From Streptosporangiales bacterium (GTDB lineage: Bacteria; Actinomycetota; Actinomycetes; Streptosporangiales; Streptosporangiaceae), in the NCBI GenBank assembly GCA_009380095.1, contig WHSL01000009.1, positions 1-56,861 on the forward strand: a DNA stretch of 56,861 bases, in the 5' to 3' direction. Every line of letters begins with the position of its first letter. The stretch's first letter is position 1. Below the pieces are notes generated by a model. That model was not told where the DNA came from. It searched no databases and saw only the letters and a program-made list of their open reading frames with translations. Below, in pieces: positions 18,144-27,683 of this stretch. The position numbers were made by a program, and so were the translations under genes.

Positions 18144-18482
18144 ATGCGGTACGCCCTGTTGGTCTACGCCGAGCCCGGCATCGGCGAAGGCCTGTCGGAA
18201 GCGGAACGCGAGGAGGTGTACGCCGAGTTCGCGGCGCTGGTCGATGACCCGCGGTGCGTCGCCGACGCCCAGCTGCAGCCCGTCGAGGCGGCGACCAGCG
18301 TGCGCGTGGCCGGTGGCCGGACGCTGATCACGGACGGCCCGTTCGCGGACACCAAGGAGGTGCTCGGCGGCTTCTGCCTGGTCGAGGCCGCCGATCTGGA
18401 CGAGGCGCTGGAGCTGGCGTCGCGCATCCCGGCCACCCGGTTCGGCTGCACCGTCGAGGTCAGGCCGGTGGTGCAGCGCTGA
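18144..18482 (+). CDS. YciI-family (YCII-related) small protein
   Basis: This 112-residue alpha/beta protein has the YCII features MRYALLVYAEPGIGEG, TLITDGPFADTKEVLGGFCLVEA and EALELASRIPA. Such DGPF-type proteins are encoded next to ECF sigma factors of the SigJ/DUF6596 type in actinobacteria, and the following two-base-spaced remnant is exactly such a sigma factor. GGAGG lies ten bases before the ATG. The biochemical activity of this branch is unknown. Confidence 0.85.
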   Translation: MRYALLVYAEPGIGEGLSEAEREEVYAEFAALVDDPRCVADAQLQPVEAATSVRVAGGRTLITDGPFADTKEVLGGFCLVEAADLDEALELASRIPATRFGCTVEVRPVVQR

Positions 18483-18483
18483 C

Positions 18484-18666
18484 GTGCTGGAGGAGGTCGA
18501 CCGCCTCGACCTGGACGGCTATCTGTACTTCCACTCCACCCGCGCCGAGCTGCTGCGCCGGCTCGGCCGTGACGCCGAGGCCCGGGCCGCGTACAGGCGG
18601 GCGCTGGAGTTGGCCGCCTCGACCCCCGAGCGGCGGTTCCTGACCCGGCGGCTCGAAGATCTCTGA
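18484..18666 (+). pseudogene. C-terminal remnant of an ECF sigma factor (DUF6596 type)
   Basis: Sixty residues (EEVDRLDLDGYLYFHSTRAELL, then LGRDAEARAAYRRALEL) match the TPR-like C-terminus of large ECF sigma factors that normally have about 400 residues. Sigma regions 2 and 4 are absent. It begins with a GTG one base after the YciI stop, as the intact gene would, so an internal deletion from just after the start to near the end is the simplest explanation. Confidence 0.75.
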
Positions 18667-18710
18667 CCCGGCGGCTGTCCCCCGGGCGCCGGCCCGTTCG
18701 TCCCCTGGAC

Positions 18711-19265
18711 ATGAGCGACAACCGTTTCATCCAGGACTATCGGGCCGGCACCTGGAAGGCCGACCCGGCGCACTCCGAGATCGGCTTCTCCGTACGGCAC
18801 CTGATGGTCAGCAAGGTGCGCGGCCGGTTCACCGGCTACGACGTCACGATCGTCACGACCGAGGACCCGCTGGGCTCATGGGTCGCCGCGACGATCGACC
18901 TGGCGTCCGTCGACACCGGCCACGAGACGCGGGACGGCCACCTCCGCTCCGCGGACTACCTCGAAGTCGAGAAGTACCCGGAGATGAGCTACCGCTCCAC
19001 CGGCGTACGCCCGGTCGGCGACGGCTGGGACGTCGACGGTGAGCTGACGGTGCACGGCGTCACCCGCCACGTGCCGCTGGCCGTGGAGCTGCACGGGTTC
19101 GTCCCGGACCCGTGGGGCGGGCAGCGGGCGGGCTTCTCCGCGTCCGCGGAGATCAACCGGTGCGACTTCGGCATCGGCGGCACGATCCCGCTCGACTCCG
19201 GCGGCATCGCGCTCGGCGAGAAGGTGTCGATCAGCCTCGAGATCCAAGCCGTCCTCCAGCAGTGA
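18711..19265 (+). CDS. YceI-family lipocalin-like protein
   Basis: This 184-residue protein has the full YceI pattern: GTWKADPAHSEIGFSVRHLMVSKVRG at the N-terminus, HLRSADYLEVEKYPEM in the middle, and LTVHGVTRHVPL and GFSASAEINRCDFGI toward the C-terminus. Family members bind polyisoprenoids or similar amphiphiles in an antiparallel barrel. No signal peptide is present, so this copy is cytoplasmic. The protein is intact. It starts 44 bases after the sigma remnant and 34 bases before the SnoaL-like gene, suggesting cotranscription. Confidence 0.9.
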   Translation: MSDNRFIQDYRAGTWKADPAHSEIGFSVRHLMVSKVRGRFTGYDVTIVTTEDPLGSWVAATIDLASVDTGHETRDGHLRSADYLEVEKYPEMSYRSTGVRPVGDGWDVDGELTVHGVTRHVPLAVELHGFVPDPWGGQRAGFSASAEINRCDFGIGGTIPLDSGGIALGEKVSISLEIQAVLQQ

Positions 19266-19299
19266 CCTGGACGTTCGGCCGAACCCAAGGAGCAGCCAC

Positions 19300-19749
19300 A
19301 TGTCGGAAGCAGAGCAGGCCGCCAACAAGGCGACGATCCGCCGCCTGAACGACGCCATCAACAGCCGCGACGCGGAGCTCATCGCGAAGACGATCGACGA
19401 GGTCGTCGCGCCGGACATGCGGGTCGGCACGCCGCTCCCGCTGGGGAAGACGGGGGCGGAGGCGCAGAAGGAGGTGTTCGCACGGCTCCATCGGGCCTTC
19501 CCGGACCTGCACGTCGCGGTCGAGGACATGATCGCCGAGGGCGACCGGGTCGCCTGCAGGAACACGGTCACCGGGACCCACCGGGGCGAGTTCATGGGGC
19601 GCCCGCCGACCGGCCGGCCCATCACGTACAACGAGATGTTCGTCGGCCGCTTCGCGGGCGGCCGCATCGCCGAGAGCTGGGGGGTGGTCGACCTCCTCGG
19701 ACTCATGCGGCAGCTCGACGCGCCTCCCGAGGAGTCCGCGGCCCTGTGA
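19300..19749 (+). CDS. SnoaL-like / ester-cyclase family protein
   Basis: This 149-residue alpha+beta-barrel protein of the NTF2-like superfamily has the pattern NDAINSRDAELIAKTIDEVVAPD, then HRAFPDLHVAVEDMIAEGDRVACR and ITYNEMFVGRFAGGRIAESW. The family contains polyketide cyclases and many uncharacterised isomerases. No nearby polyketide genes support a cyclase role. It follows yceI and ends at a strong bidirectional terminator. Confidence 0.85.
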   Translation: MSEAEQAANKATIRRLNDAINSRDAELIAKTIDEVVAPDMRVGTPLPLGKTGAEAQKEVFARLHRAFPDLHVAVEDMIAEGDRVACRNTVTGTHRGEFMGRPPTGRPITYNEMFVGRFAGGRIAESWGVVDLLGLMRQLDAPPEESAAL

Positions 19750-19761
19750 CCCGGTGACGAA

Positions 19762-19796
19762 AGAGGGCACTCACCCCGGTGGGGTGAGCGCCCTCT
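19762..19796. terminator. Bidirectional terminator between SnoaL-like gene and mmsA
   Basis: AGAGGGC and CTCACCCC (19762-19777) pair with GGGGTGAG and GCCCTCT (19781-19796) around a three-base loop, with one A-C bulge pair. The hairpin lies between two convergent stops, has an A-tract on its left side, and can terminate both transcripts. Confidence 0.8.
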
Positions 19797-19813
19797 CCGT
19801 TCGGGAGTGCGGG

Positions 19814-21312
<1,499 letters not shown>

Positions 21313-21316
<4 letters not shown>

Positions 21317-22611
21317 TTGATGGCCTCCGCGTTCACCGTCTCCAGGGCGCCGAGCAGGATGTCCAGCCCCTCCTTGGCCTCGGCCTCGGTCAGCGTGAGC
21401 GGCGGGGCCATGCGCAGCGCGTGACCGTACAGGCCGCCCTTGCCGATCAGCAGGCCGCGCCGCTTGGTCTCCTCCAGCATGGCGGCGGCCAGCGCCGGGC
21501 TCGGCGCGCCGCTGCCCGGGTCGACCATCTCCAGCGCGAACATCAGCCCCTTGCCCCGTACGTCGCCGACCACCTTGAACGTGGGCGCCGCCTGGGCGAG
21601 GCCCTCGTTGACGATGGCGCCCGTACGGGCCGCCTGCGCCTGCAGGTCGTGGTCGAGCACGTAGTCGAGGGTGGCGTTGGCGGCGGCCATGGAGATCGGG
21701 TTGCCACCGAAGGTGGACAGCCCGTTGGCCGGCAGCGCGTCCATCAGGTCGCCGCGCGCCACCACGCCGCCCACGGCGAAGCCGTTCCCGAGGCCCTTGG
21801 CGAACGTCATCATGTCCGGCACCACATCGTGGTTACCGATCCCCCAGAAGCTGCTTCCGGTACGGCCCCAGCCGGTCTGCACCTCGTCCGAGATGAACAG
21901 GATGCCCTGCTCGTCCAGGACCTCCTTGTACGCGGCGAACAGCCCGTCCGGCGCCATCGTGAACCCGCCGACGCCCTGGATCGGCTCGGCGATCAGCGCG
22001 GCCACGTCCGGCGCGGTGGCGGTGGCCAGCGTGTGCCGCAGGTCCTCCACGCAGGCCTTGATGTAGTCGGCGTCGGACAGCCCCGCGAACTGCGGCAGAT
22101 GCCGGTCCGTCCCGTGCAGGAAGTGCACGTTCAGCGGGGACAGCGCGGAGTTCTTCCAGCCCCGGTTGCCGGTGATCGAGACGGCGCCGAAGGACCGGCC
22201 GTGGTAGCTCTGCCGCATGGCGAGCACCTGGTCGCTCTTGCGCGCGTACGTGGCCAGCAGCAGCGCGGTCTCGTTGGCCTCGGTGCCGGAGTTCACGAAG
22301 AACACCTTCGCGTCCGGGATCCCGGACAGCCGCGCGATCTTCTCCGCCAGCTCGACCTGGCCGCGCAGCAGGTACGCGGTCGAGGTGTGCACCACCCCGG
22401 TGGCCAGCTGCCGCTCCACGGCCTCGCGTACCTCGGCCACGTCGTAGCCGATCATGTTGGTCAGGATGCCCGCGAAGAAGTCGAGGTACGTCCGGCCCGC
22501 ATGGTCGGTGACGCGGTTGCCCTCGCCGTTGGCGATCTCGATGGGCTCTTGGTAGTTCAGGGCCACCCAGTTGGGGATGACCGCGCGATGGCGCGCGAGG
22601 AGATCCGACAT
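21313..22611 (-). CDS. Class III omega-aminotransferase (beta-alanine/pyruvate type)
   Basis: This 432-residue PLP enzyme has FVNSGTEANETAL, EPIQGVGGF, LFISDEVQTGWGRTG and the lysine region TFAKGLGNGFAVGG. It belongs to the AGXT2/beta-alanine aminotransferase branch that in actinobacteria is encoded beside mmsA and a PucR regulator, often with dihydropyrimidinase and beta-ureidopropionase for pyrimidine breakdown. Those two hydrolases are not in this window. Inferred role: transamination of beta-alanine or a related omega-amino acid to the semialdehyde handled by MmsA. It is divergent from the SPFH gene and 1.1 kb from the PucR gene. Confidence 0.88.
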
Positions 22612-22679
22612 GCGTTTCAGTCTGGCCCCCGGCCGGTTCCGGACGCCAGGGACAGAGTGTCGGGGATCATTCCCGCTTG

Positions 22680-22712
22680 TTGACAGGGTGTCCGCGGACG
22701 TTCCGCTACATT
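22680..22712 (+). promoter_or_regulatory. Possible promoter of the SPFH gene
   Basis: TTGACA at 22680-22685 is a perfect -35 hexamer and TACATT at 22707-22712 a plausible -10, but the 21-base spacing is longer than ideal. The -10 lies only six bases before the ATG at 22719, which would make the transcript leaderless. Confidence 0.35.
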
Positions 22713-22718
22713 CAGCGC

Positions 22719-23633
22719 ATGCCAGTCAAGACCTCCACGACGCCGCGCTCCAATCGGGTGAAGATACTCGGCGGGATCGCCGTCGCGATCGTTCTGATCA
22801 TCGGGCTGTTCAGCGGGTGCGCGGCGACCACCGCCAACACCGCGCCGGACCAGGTGGCCCTGCACTACAAGGGCGGCGCGATCCAGGCCCGTACGTTCGC
22901 CGACTGCATCGGCCCGTCCTCCGGCCTCACCCTCGACGGCCCCGGCGACGATCACTACTACTACCCGTTCGGCCAGCGGACGTTCGACTTCACCGGCGAT
23001 CAGAACGCCGAGTCCGGGTCGATAACGGTGGTCTCCCAGGACAACATCCAGATGAAGGTGCGCGGCGTTGCCACGTTCACGCTGCAGACCGACTGCCAGA
23101 CGCTGCGCAAGTTCCATGAGCGCATCGGCCTGAAGTACGGCGCCGACCTCGACGACGAGGAAGCCGGCACCCGCGGCGACGACGGCTGGCAGCAGATGAT
23201 CGGCATCTACCTGAAGCAGCCGATGGACCGGGCGATGGACGCCGCGTCACAGCGCTTCCCCTGGAAGGCGCTGTACAACGACCCGGAGACCCGGCAGAAG
23301 TGGGAGAACGAGGTCGGCAGGCTGGCGCCCAGCTTCATCCGGGAGCAGTCGGGCGGCGACTACTTCAAGGACATCCAGCTGACCATCCAGAAGCCGGAGC
23401 CACCGGACTCGATCGTGCAGGCGCTGATCGCCGAGCAGCAGGCGATCGCGGAGAACAACGCGCAGAAGAAGCGCAACGAGACCGTCCAGACCGAGCTGCG
23501 GAGTATCCGTGACCTGGTCAAGGTGCTGGGGCCGAACGGGTACGTGCTGTACAAGGCGGTGCAGGACGGGAAGGTCGACGTGCTGCCCGTACCGCAGGGC
23601 GGCAACGTGACGGTCACGCCGCGGGGCAACTGA
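22719..23633 (+). CDS. Membrane-anchored/lipoprotein SPFH (band 7) domain protein
   Basis: This 304-residue protein has a basic N-terminus, a hydrophobic segment (about 16-33) and a Cys in LFSGCAA that may be a lipobox or simply end the anchor. The rest reads as a band-7/SPFH fold: ITVVSQDNIQMKVRGVATFTL, LGRLAPS-type helices, then a Glu/Gln/Lys-rich helix (ALIAEQQAIAENNAQKKRNE) expected to form a coiled coil for oligomerisation. No NfeD or protease partner is adjacent, unlike many SPFH operons. The ATG at 22719 follows the likely promoter and gives a clean N-terminus. Confidence 0.8.
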   Translation: MPVKTSTTPRSNRVKILGGIAVAIVLIIGLFSGCAATTANTAPDQVALHYKGGAIQARTFADCIGPSSGLTLDGPGDDHYYYPFGQRTFDFTGDQNAESGSITVVSQDNIQMKVRGVATFTLQTDCQTLRKFHERIGLKYGADLDDEEAGTRGDDGWQQMIGIYLKQPMDRAMDAASQRFPWKALYNDPETRQKWENEVGRLAPSFIREQSGGDYFKDIQLTIQKPEPPDSIVQALIAEQQAIAENNAQKKRNETVQTELRSIRDLVKVLGPNGYVLYKAVQDGKVDVLPVPQGGNVTVTPRGN

Positions 23634-23702
23634 CCGGGCGTACCGACGAGGTGTAAGGCTTGAGGGCTCGTAGCTGACAGTGTGGTCGGCTAGTCTCGCG
23701 AC

Positions 23703-25325
23703 ATGGTCTTGACGCTCGCCGACGTGCTCAGGCTGGAGCCCATGCGCCGCGGCAAGCCGCGCGTCGTCGCCGGTGCCGACCGGCTCGGCGGCGTGGTGCG
23801 CTGGGTCCACGTGGCCGAGGTCGTGGACCTGGCGCACCTGCTGCGCGGCGGCGAGCTGGTGCTGACCACCGGCATCGGGCTGCCCGCCGAGCCGCACCTG
23901 CTCCGCAAGTACGTGGCGGACCTGGCGGCGGTCGGGGTGTCCGGGGTGGCGGTGGAGCTCGGTCACCGGTTCCAGCGGGACGTGCCCGGTGCCCTCGTCG
24001 CCGCGGCGGAGGAGCACGGCATCCCGCTCATCGTGCTGGAGCGGGAGACCCCGTTCGTCGAGATCACCGAGTCCGTGCACGGGCAGATCATCGACGCCCA
24101 GCTGGAGGAGCTGCGGGCCTCGGAGCAGCTGCACGAGGTCTTCACCGACCTGTCGGTGGAGGGCGCGCCGCCGGACGACGTACTCGCCCAGGTGGCCGGC
24201 CTGGCCGGGCGGCCGGTCGTGCTGGAGAACCTCGCGCACCAGGTGCTGGCCTGCGACGCCGCCGGCCGGGACACCGGGAAGCTGCTCGCCACCTGGGAGA
24301 CCCGGTCCCGCTCGGTGACGCCGCACGGCCGGACCGGGTACGACGAGACCGCCGGCTGGCTCGTCACCGTCGTCGGCGCGCGCGGGCAGGACTGGGGGCG
24401 GCTCATCCTCATCTGCGACCCCGACGACGCGGCGAGCGGGCCCACGCCCCGGCACACCGTGCTGCTCGAACGCGCGGCCACCACGCTGGCCCTGGGCCGG
24501 CTGCTGGAACGGCACGAGGAGGGACTGGAGCGGCAGACCCACCGCACGATCATCACCGGCATCCTCGCGCACGCGTACTCCGACCCGGAGGAGGCGGCCG
24601 TACGGGCCCGTGCCGTCGGCGTGCCGCTCACCGGGCGGCGGCTGCTCGGCATCGTGGTCCGGACCCGGGACACCGGGACGGGGCTGGCGGCGCAGGCCCG
24701 GCTGTCCGAGGTCGCGGAGACCACGGCCGCCGCGATCCGCGCGGCCCGGTCCACCGCGCTGGTCGGGTCGCTCGACGACGTCCGGGTGGGGGTGCTGCTC
24801 ACCCTGGCCACCCGTACCTCCGTCGAGGCCACGCTGGACGCGCTGGCCGAGCGGCTGCGCTCCCGGCTCGGCACCGACGTGGTGATCGGGGTCGGGTCCG
24901 AGGTCGATTCCATCCGGGACGTGCGGCGCTCCTTCCTGGAGGCCCGGCAGGTCGCCGACGTGGCCGCCGGGCGGCCGGACGGGCGGGGCTACTACCGGCT
25001 GCCCGACCTGCGGCTGCGCGGGCTGCTGCACCTGCTGCGGGACGACGAGCGGCTGCAGACGTTCGTGGAGCGGGAGCTCGGCCCGCTGCTGCGGTACGAC
25101 GCGCAGCACGACTCGGAGCTGACCCGGGCGCTCGGCGCGTACCTCGACTCGGGCCGGAACAAGGCGGTCGCCGCGCGGCGCTCGCACCTGTCCCGGCCCG
25201 CGTTCTACGAGCGGCTCAAGCGGATCTCCCGGATCCTCGGCGCCGACCTCGACGACGTCGAGTCGTGTGTGTCGCTGCACGTGGCGCTCGTCGCGCTGGA
25301 GTACGTGCGCCAGCCGCCTCCCTGA
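23703..25325 (+). CDS. PucR-family transcriptional regulator
   Basis: This 540-residue regulator is complete. The N-terminal PucR sensor domain (about 1-130) has VRWVHVAEVVDLAHLLRGGELVLTTG. The central CdaR GGDEF-like domain covers about 280-430. The C-terminal HTH_30 (about 470-530) has the recognition region NKAVAARRSHLSRPAFYERLKRISRILG. Regulators of this type control purine, pyrimidine, GABA or polyamine catabolism and usually lie beside their targets. Here that is most likely the aminotransferase-mmsA operon. It shows what the truncated PucR at 14967 should look like. Confidence 0.92.
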   Translation: MVLTLADVLRLEPMRRGKPRVVAGADRLGGVVRWVHVAEVVDLAHLLRGGELVLTTGIGLPAEPHLLRKYVADLAAVGVSGVAVELGHRFQRDVPGALVAAAEEHGIPLIVLERETPFVEITESVHGQIIDAQLEELRASEQLHEVFTDLSVEGAPPDDVLAQVAGLAGRPVVLENLAHQVLACDAAGRDTGKLLATWETRSRSVTPHGRTGYDETAGWLVTVVGARGQDWGRLILICDPDDAASGPTPRHTVLLERAATTLALGRLLERHEEGLERQTHRTIITGILAHAYSDPEEAAVRARAVGVPLTGRRLLGIVVRTRDTGTGLAAQARLSEVAETTAAAIRAARSTALVGSLDDVRVGVLLTLATRTSVEATLDALAERLRSRLGTDVVIGVGSEVDSIRDVRRSFLEARQVADVAAGRPDGRGYYRLPDLRLRGLLHLLRDDERLQTFVERELGPLLRYDAQHDSELTRALGAYLDSGRNKAVAARRSHLSRPAFYERLKRISRILGADLDDVESCVSLHVALVALEYVRQPPP

Positions 25326-25335
25326 CCTATCTCGC

Positions 25336-26643
25336 TCAAGGGCCCGGGGGGTCGAGGTCGCAGCTGTTGACCAGGTCGCCGGTGGCCGGGCGGGGGATGG
25401 TGGCGCTCGGCGGGGGCGGGGTCCTGTGCTCGACCCACTTTTCGAGGGCTTCGAAGGCGGTGCGGAAGCAGGGCAGGATCGGGCGGAGCCGGCCGGGGTG
25501 GGAGTCGTACAGGCCGTCCGTGTGGTTGCCGGTCTCGATCCGGTAGTAGCGGTGCGGCCGGTCCCCGACGAGGCGGGCGTACGCGTCGGAGTCCTCGCGG
25601 ATCGGCAGCAGAGCGTCGTACGTGCCGTGCAGGGTGATCATCGGGCGCTTGATCCGGCCGGTGAGGGAGACGCGGGCGACCGCGGCCCGTACGGACGCCG
25701 GGCGGGACGCGTAGTCGTAGTCCTCGTCGCGGCCGGTGTAGCCGGGGTCGAACTCCTCCCGGTAGATGCGCTGGGTAAGGCCCCAGTACACCTGGTGGTG
25801 GAACTCCCAGAGGAACTCCGAGCCGGGGACGAAACCGGCCGCGTACATGGCCTGGGTGTCGCCCGCCGGGTACGCGCGCAGCGCCGGCGGGAGGAACGTG
25901 AACAGGTTCGGGCCGTGCGGGCGGAACAGCGTGCCCTCCCAGTCGACGCCGCCGTCGTACAGCCGTGGCTCGTTCTCCAGTTGCCAGCGCACCAGGTAGC
26001 CGCCGTTGGAGATGCCGGCGGCGTACGTGCGCCTGGGCGCGCGTCCGTAGTGGCGGCGGGCCGTCTCCTTGGCCGCCCGGGTGAGCTGGGTGACGCGGGT
26101 GTTCCACTCCGCGACCGCGTCTCCCGGGCGGCGTCCGTCGCGGTGGAACTCGGTGCCGGTGTTGCCCTTGTCGGTGGCGGCGTAGGCATAGCCCTTGGCC
26201 AGCGCCCAGTCGGAGATCGTCACGTCGTTGGCGTACTGCTCGCGGACGCCCGGGCTGCCCGCCACCACCAGTCCGCCGGTCCACCGCTCTGGGAGGCGGA
26301 TCACGAACTGGGCGTCGTGGTTCCAGCCGTGCGTCGGGTTGGTGGCCGAGGTGTCGGGGAAGTAGCCGTCGATCTGCGTTCCCGGGACGCCGGACGGGTT
26401 CCGCGTGCCGGTGGCGTGCAGGCCTGCGTAGTCGGCCGGGTCGGTGTGCCCGGTGCCGGCGGTCCCCGCCGTGGTCAGGTCCCCCAGGCACGCCACCACC
26501 TGATGCTCCGCCCCCGGCACCGCCGGCCCCTCCCCGCAGTCGGCGGCGGCCGCGCCCGCCGGGACGGCCGGCAGGGCGATGGTCAGCGCGAGGGCCGCGG
26601 CCAGGGGGAGCGCGGCGACGGACGTACGCAGGACGTTGGGCAT
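25336..26643 (-). CDS. Secreted alpha/beta hydrolase (tannase/feruloyl esterase or hydroxybutyrate-oligomer hydrolase-like)
   Basis: This 435-residue protein starts with a signal peptide (MPNVLRTSVAALPLAAALAL...PAGA, about 1-33). The hydrolase domain has a nucleophile elbow AAGISNGGYLVR (GxSxGG), a catalytic Asp in ITLHGTYDALLPI and a His in ETGNHTDGLYD. A PDYAGLHATGTRNPSGVPGTQIDGYFP region precedes the core. Two pairs of cysteines could form disulfides. It resembles tannase/feruloyl-esterase and oligomeric PHB hydrolases, and another PHB-type esterase lies 4 kb away. It is convergent with the PucR gene, ten bases apart. The exact ester substrate is unknown. Confidence 0.8.
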   Translation of the reverse strand: MPNVLRTSVAALPLAAALALTIALPAVPAGAAAADCGEGPAVPGAEHQVVACLGDLTTAGTAGTGHTDPADYAGLHATGTRNPSGVPGTQIDGYFPDTSATNPTHGWNHDAQFVIRLPERWTGGLVVAGSPGVREQYANDVTISDWALAKGYAYAATDKGNTGTEFHRDGRRPGDAVAEWNTRVTQLTRAAKETARRHYGRAPRRTYAAGISNGGYLVRWQLENEPRLYDGGVDWEGTLFRPHGPNLFTFLPPALRAYPAGDTQAMYAAGFVPGSEFLWEFHHQVYWGLTQRIYREEFDPGYTGRDEDYDYASRPASVRAAVARVSLTGRIKRPMITLHGTYDALLPIREDSDAYARLVGDRPHRYYRIETGNHTDGLYDSHPGRLRPILPCFRTAFEALEKWVEHRTPPPPSATIPRPATGDLVNSCDLDPPGP

Positions 26644-26723
26644 GTCGTCATCGTGCGGGCGGCCGGGGCGGGCGAACATGAGGCCGGCCACCACACCGTG
26701 CCGCATTCCGGTGTGGCCCGGCC

Positions 26724-27683
26724 CTACTCGTGGGTCGGGTGGGCCTCCCGCCAGGCGCGGGCGCGGGTGACGAGGTCGGCGAGGTCGACGCCGGCGCGGT
26801 GGACCAGGTTCGCCATCTCGCCCGCGCGGGTGAACATGGCGGACGCGAACCGGCCGAGGTCGGCGTCGAAGTCGAGGTCGAGGCCGCCCTCCCCCGCCCC
26901 GGTGGCCAGCTCGTGCGCGTGCGCGGCCGCGTCGGTGGCCAGCGCGGTGAGCTCGGCGATGTCCAGCCCCGGCGGCGCGGGCCCGGTGGGCGGCGCGGGC
27001 CGGCCGGGCCGGGCGCCGGGCAGCGGCGGCACGGGCAGCGGTGCCGGCGTACGCGCGAACGCCTCGGACGCGAGCACCCCCTCGTCCCCCCGGGAGCCGG
27101 CGGCGTCCGCGGGGCCCGCCTCCCCACCCCGGCGGACCCGCAGCTCCTTCAGGATCGTCTCCCGGTCGCGGCCGCGGAACAGCAGCAACAGGAACGGATC
27201 CCGATCCAGCGCGTCCGCCACCAGGTACGTCACCGCCGCCGCGTGCTTGCACGGCACGACCGGGTCCGGGCAGCTGCAGGTGGCGGTCAGCTCGCCCCGG
27301 CCGGGGAGCAGTTGCACGTCCGCCTGCTCGGCGTCATCGGCGAGCCCCACCGGCAGCTCGCCGTCGAGCAGCGCCGCCATGTGCCCCGCCTGCGCGGCGA
27401 CGGTGTCCAGCAGGCGCTCCCACTCGGCAGCGCCGAGCACCGGCAGACCGACGCGCACGACGTACGGCTTCGGGTCGCTGCCCTGGACGCTGGCCCGCAC
27501 CCGCCCCGGCTCGACGAGGATCGTGCGGGCGGCGCCGCGCCGCGCGTACGTGCGCCCGCGGGAGAGCCGCCCCTCGCTGATCGCCGACCGCCCCTCCAGC
27601 GCCTGCACCCAGGCCCGGCCCCACCAGGTGAGCCCGAACCGCGACCGCCCCGCCGCGCTCAACGGCACCCGTACGCCGGCCAT
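26724..27683 (-). CDS. SWIM zinc-finger protein coupled to SNF2 helicase
   Basis: This 319-residue protein carries a SWIM zinc finger: Cys136, Cys138, Cys145 and His147 in ATCSCPDPVVPCKH. It is flanked by RTYARRG and QGSDPKPYVVRV segments that precede the finger in the family. The C-terminus is a Pro/Gly-rich linker followed by an acidic helix region. The start ATG shares one base with the SNF2 stop (TGATG), so translation is coupled. In actinobacteria a SWIM protein and a SNF2 helicase are regularly encoded this way and presumably act together on DNA. The actual process is not established. Confidence 0.9.
   Translation of the reverse strand: MAGVRVPLSAAGRSRFGLTWWGRAWVQALEGRSAISEGRLSRGRTYARRGAARTILVEPGRVRASVQGSDPKPYVVRVGLPVLGAAEWERLLDTVAAQAGHMAALLDGELPVGLADDAEQADVQLLPGRGELTATCSCPDPVVPCKHAAAVTYLVADALDRDPFLLLLFRGRDRETILKELRVRRGGEAGPADAAGSRGDEGVLASEAFARTPAPLPVPPLPGARPGRPAPPTGPAPPGLDIAELTALATDAAAHAHELATGAGEGGLDLDFDADLGRFASAMFTRAGEMANLVHRAGVDLADLVTRARAWREAHPTHE

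Noticed and set aside
23247-25280. A 677-codon minus-strand open frame opposite the PucR gene
   Set aside because: Composition is typical of a mirror frame (Arg/Gly/Pro/His-rich, no domain), and the PucR protein on the other strand is complete and well recognised.
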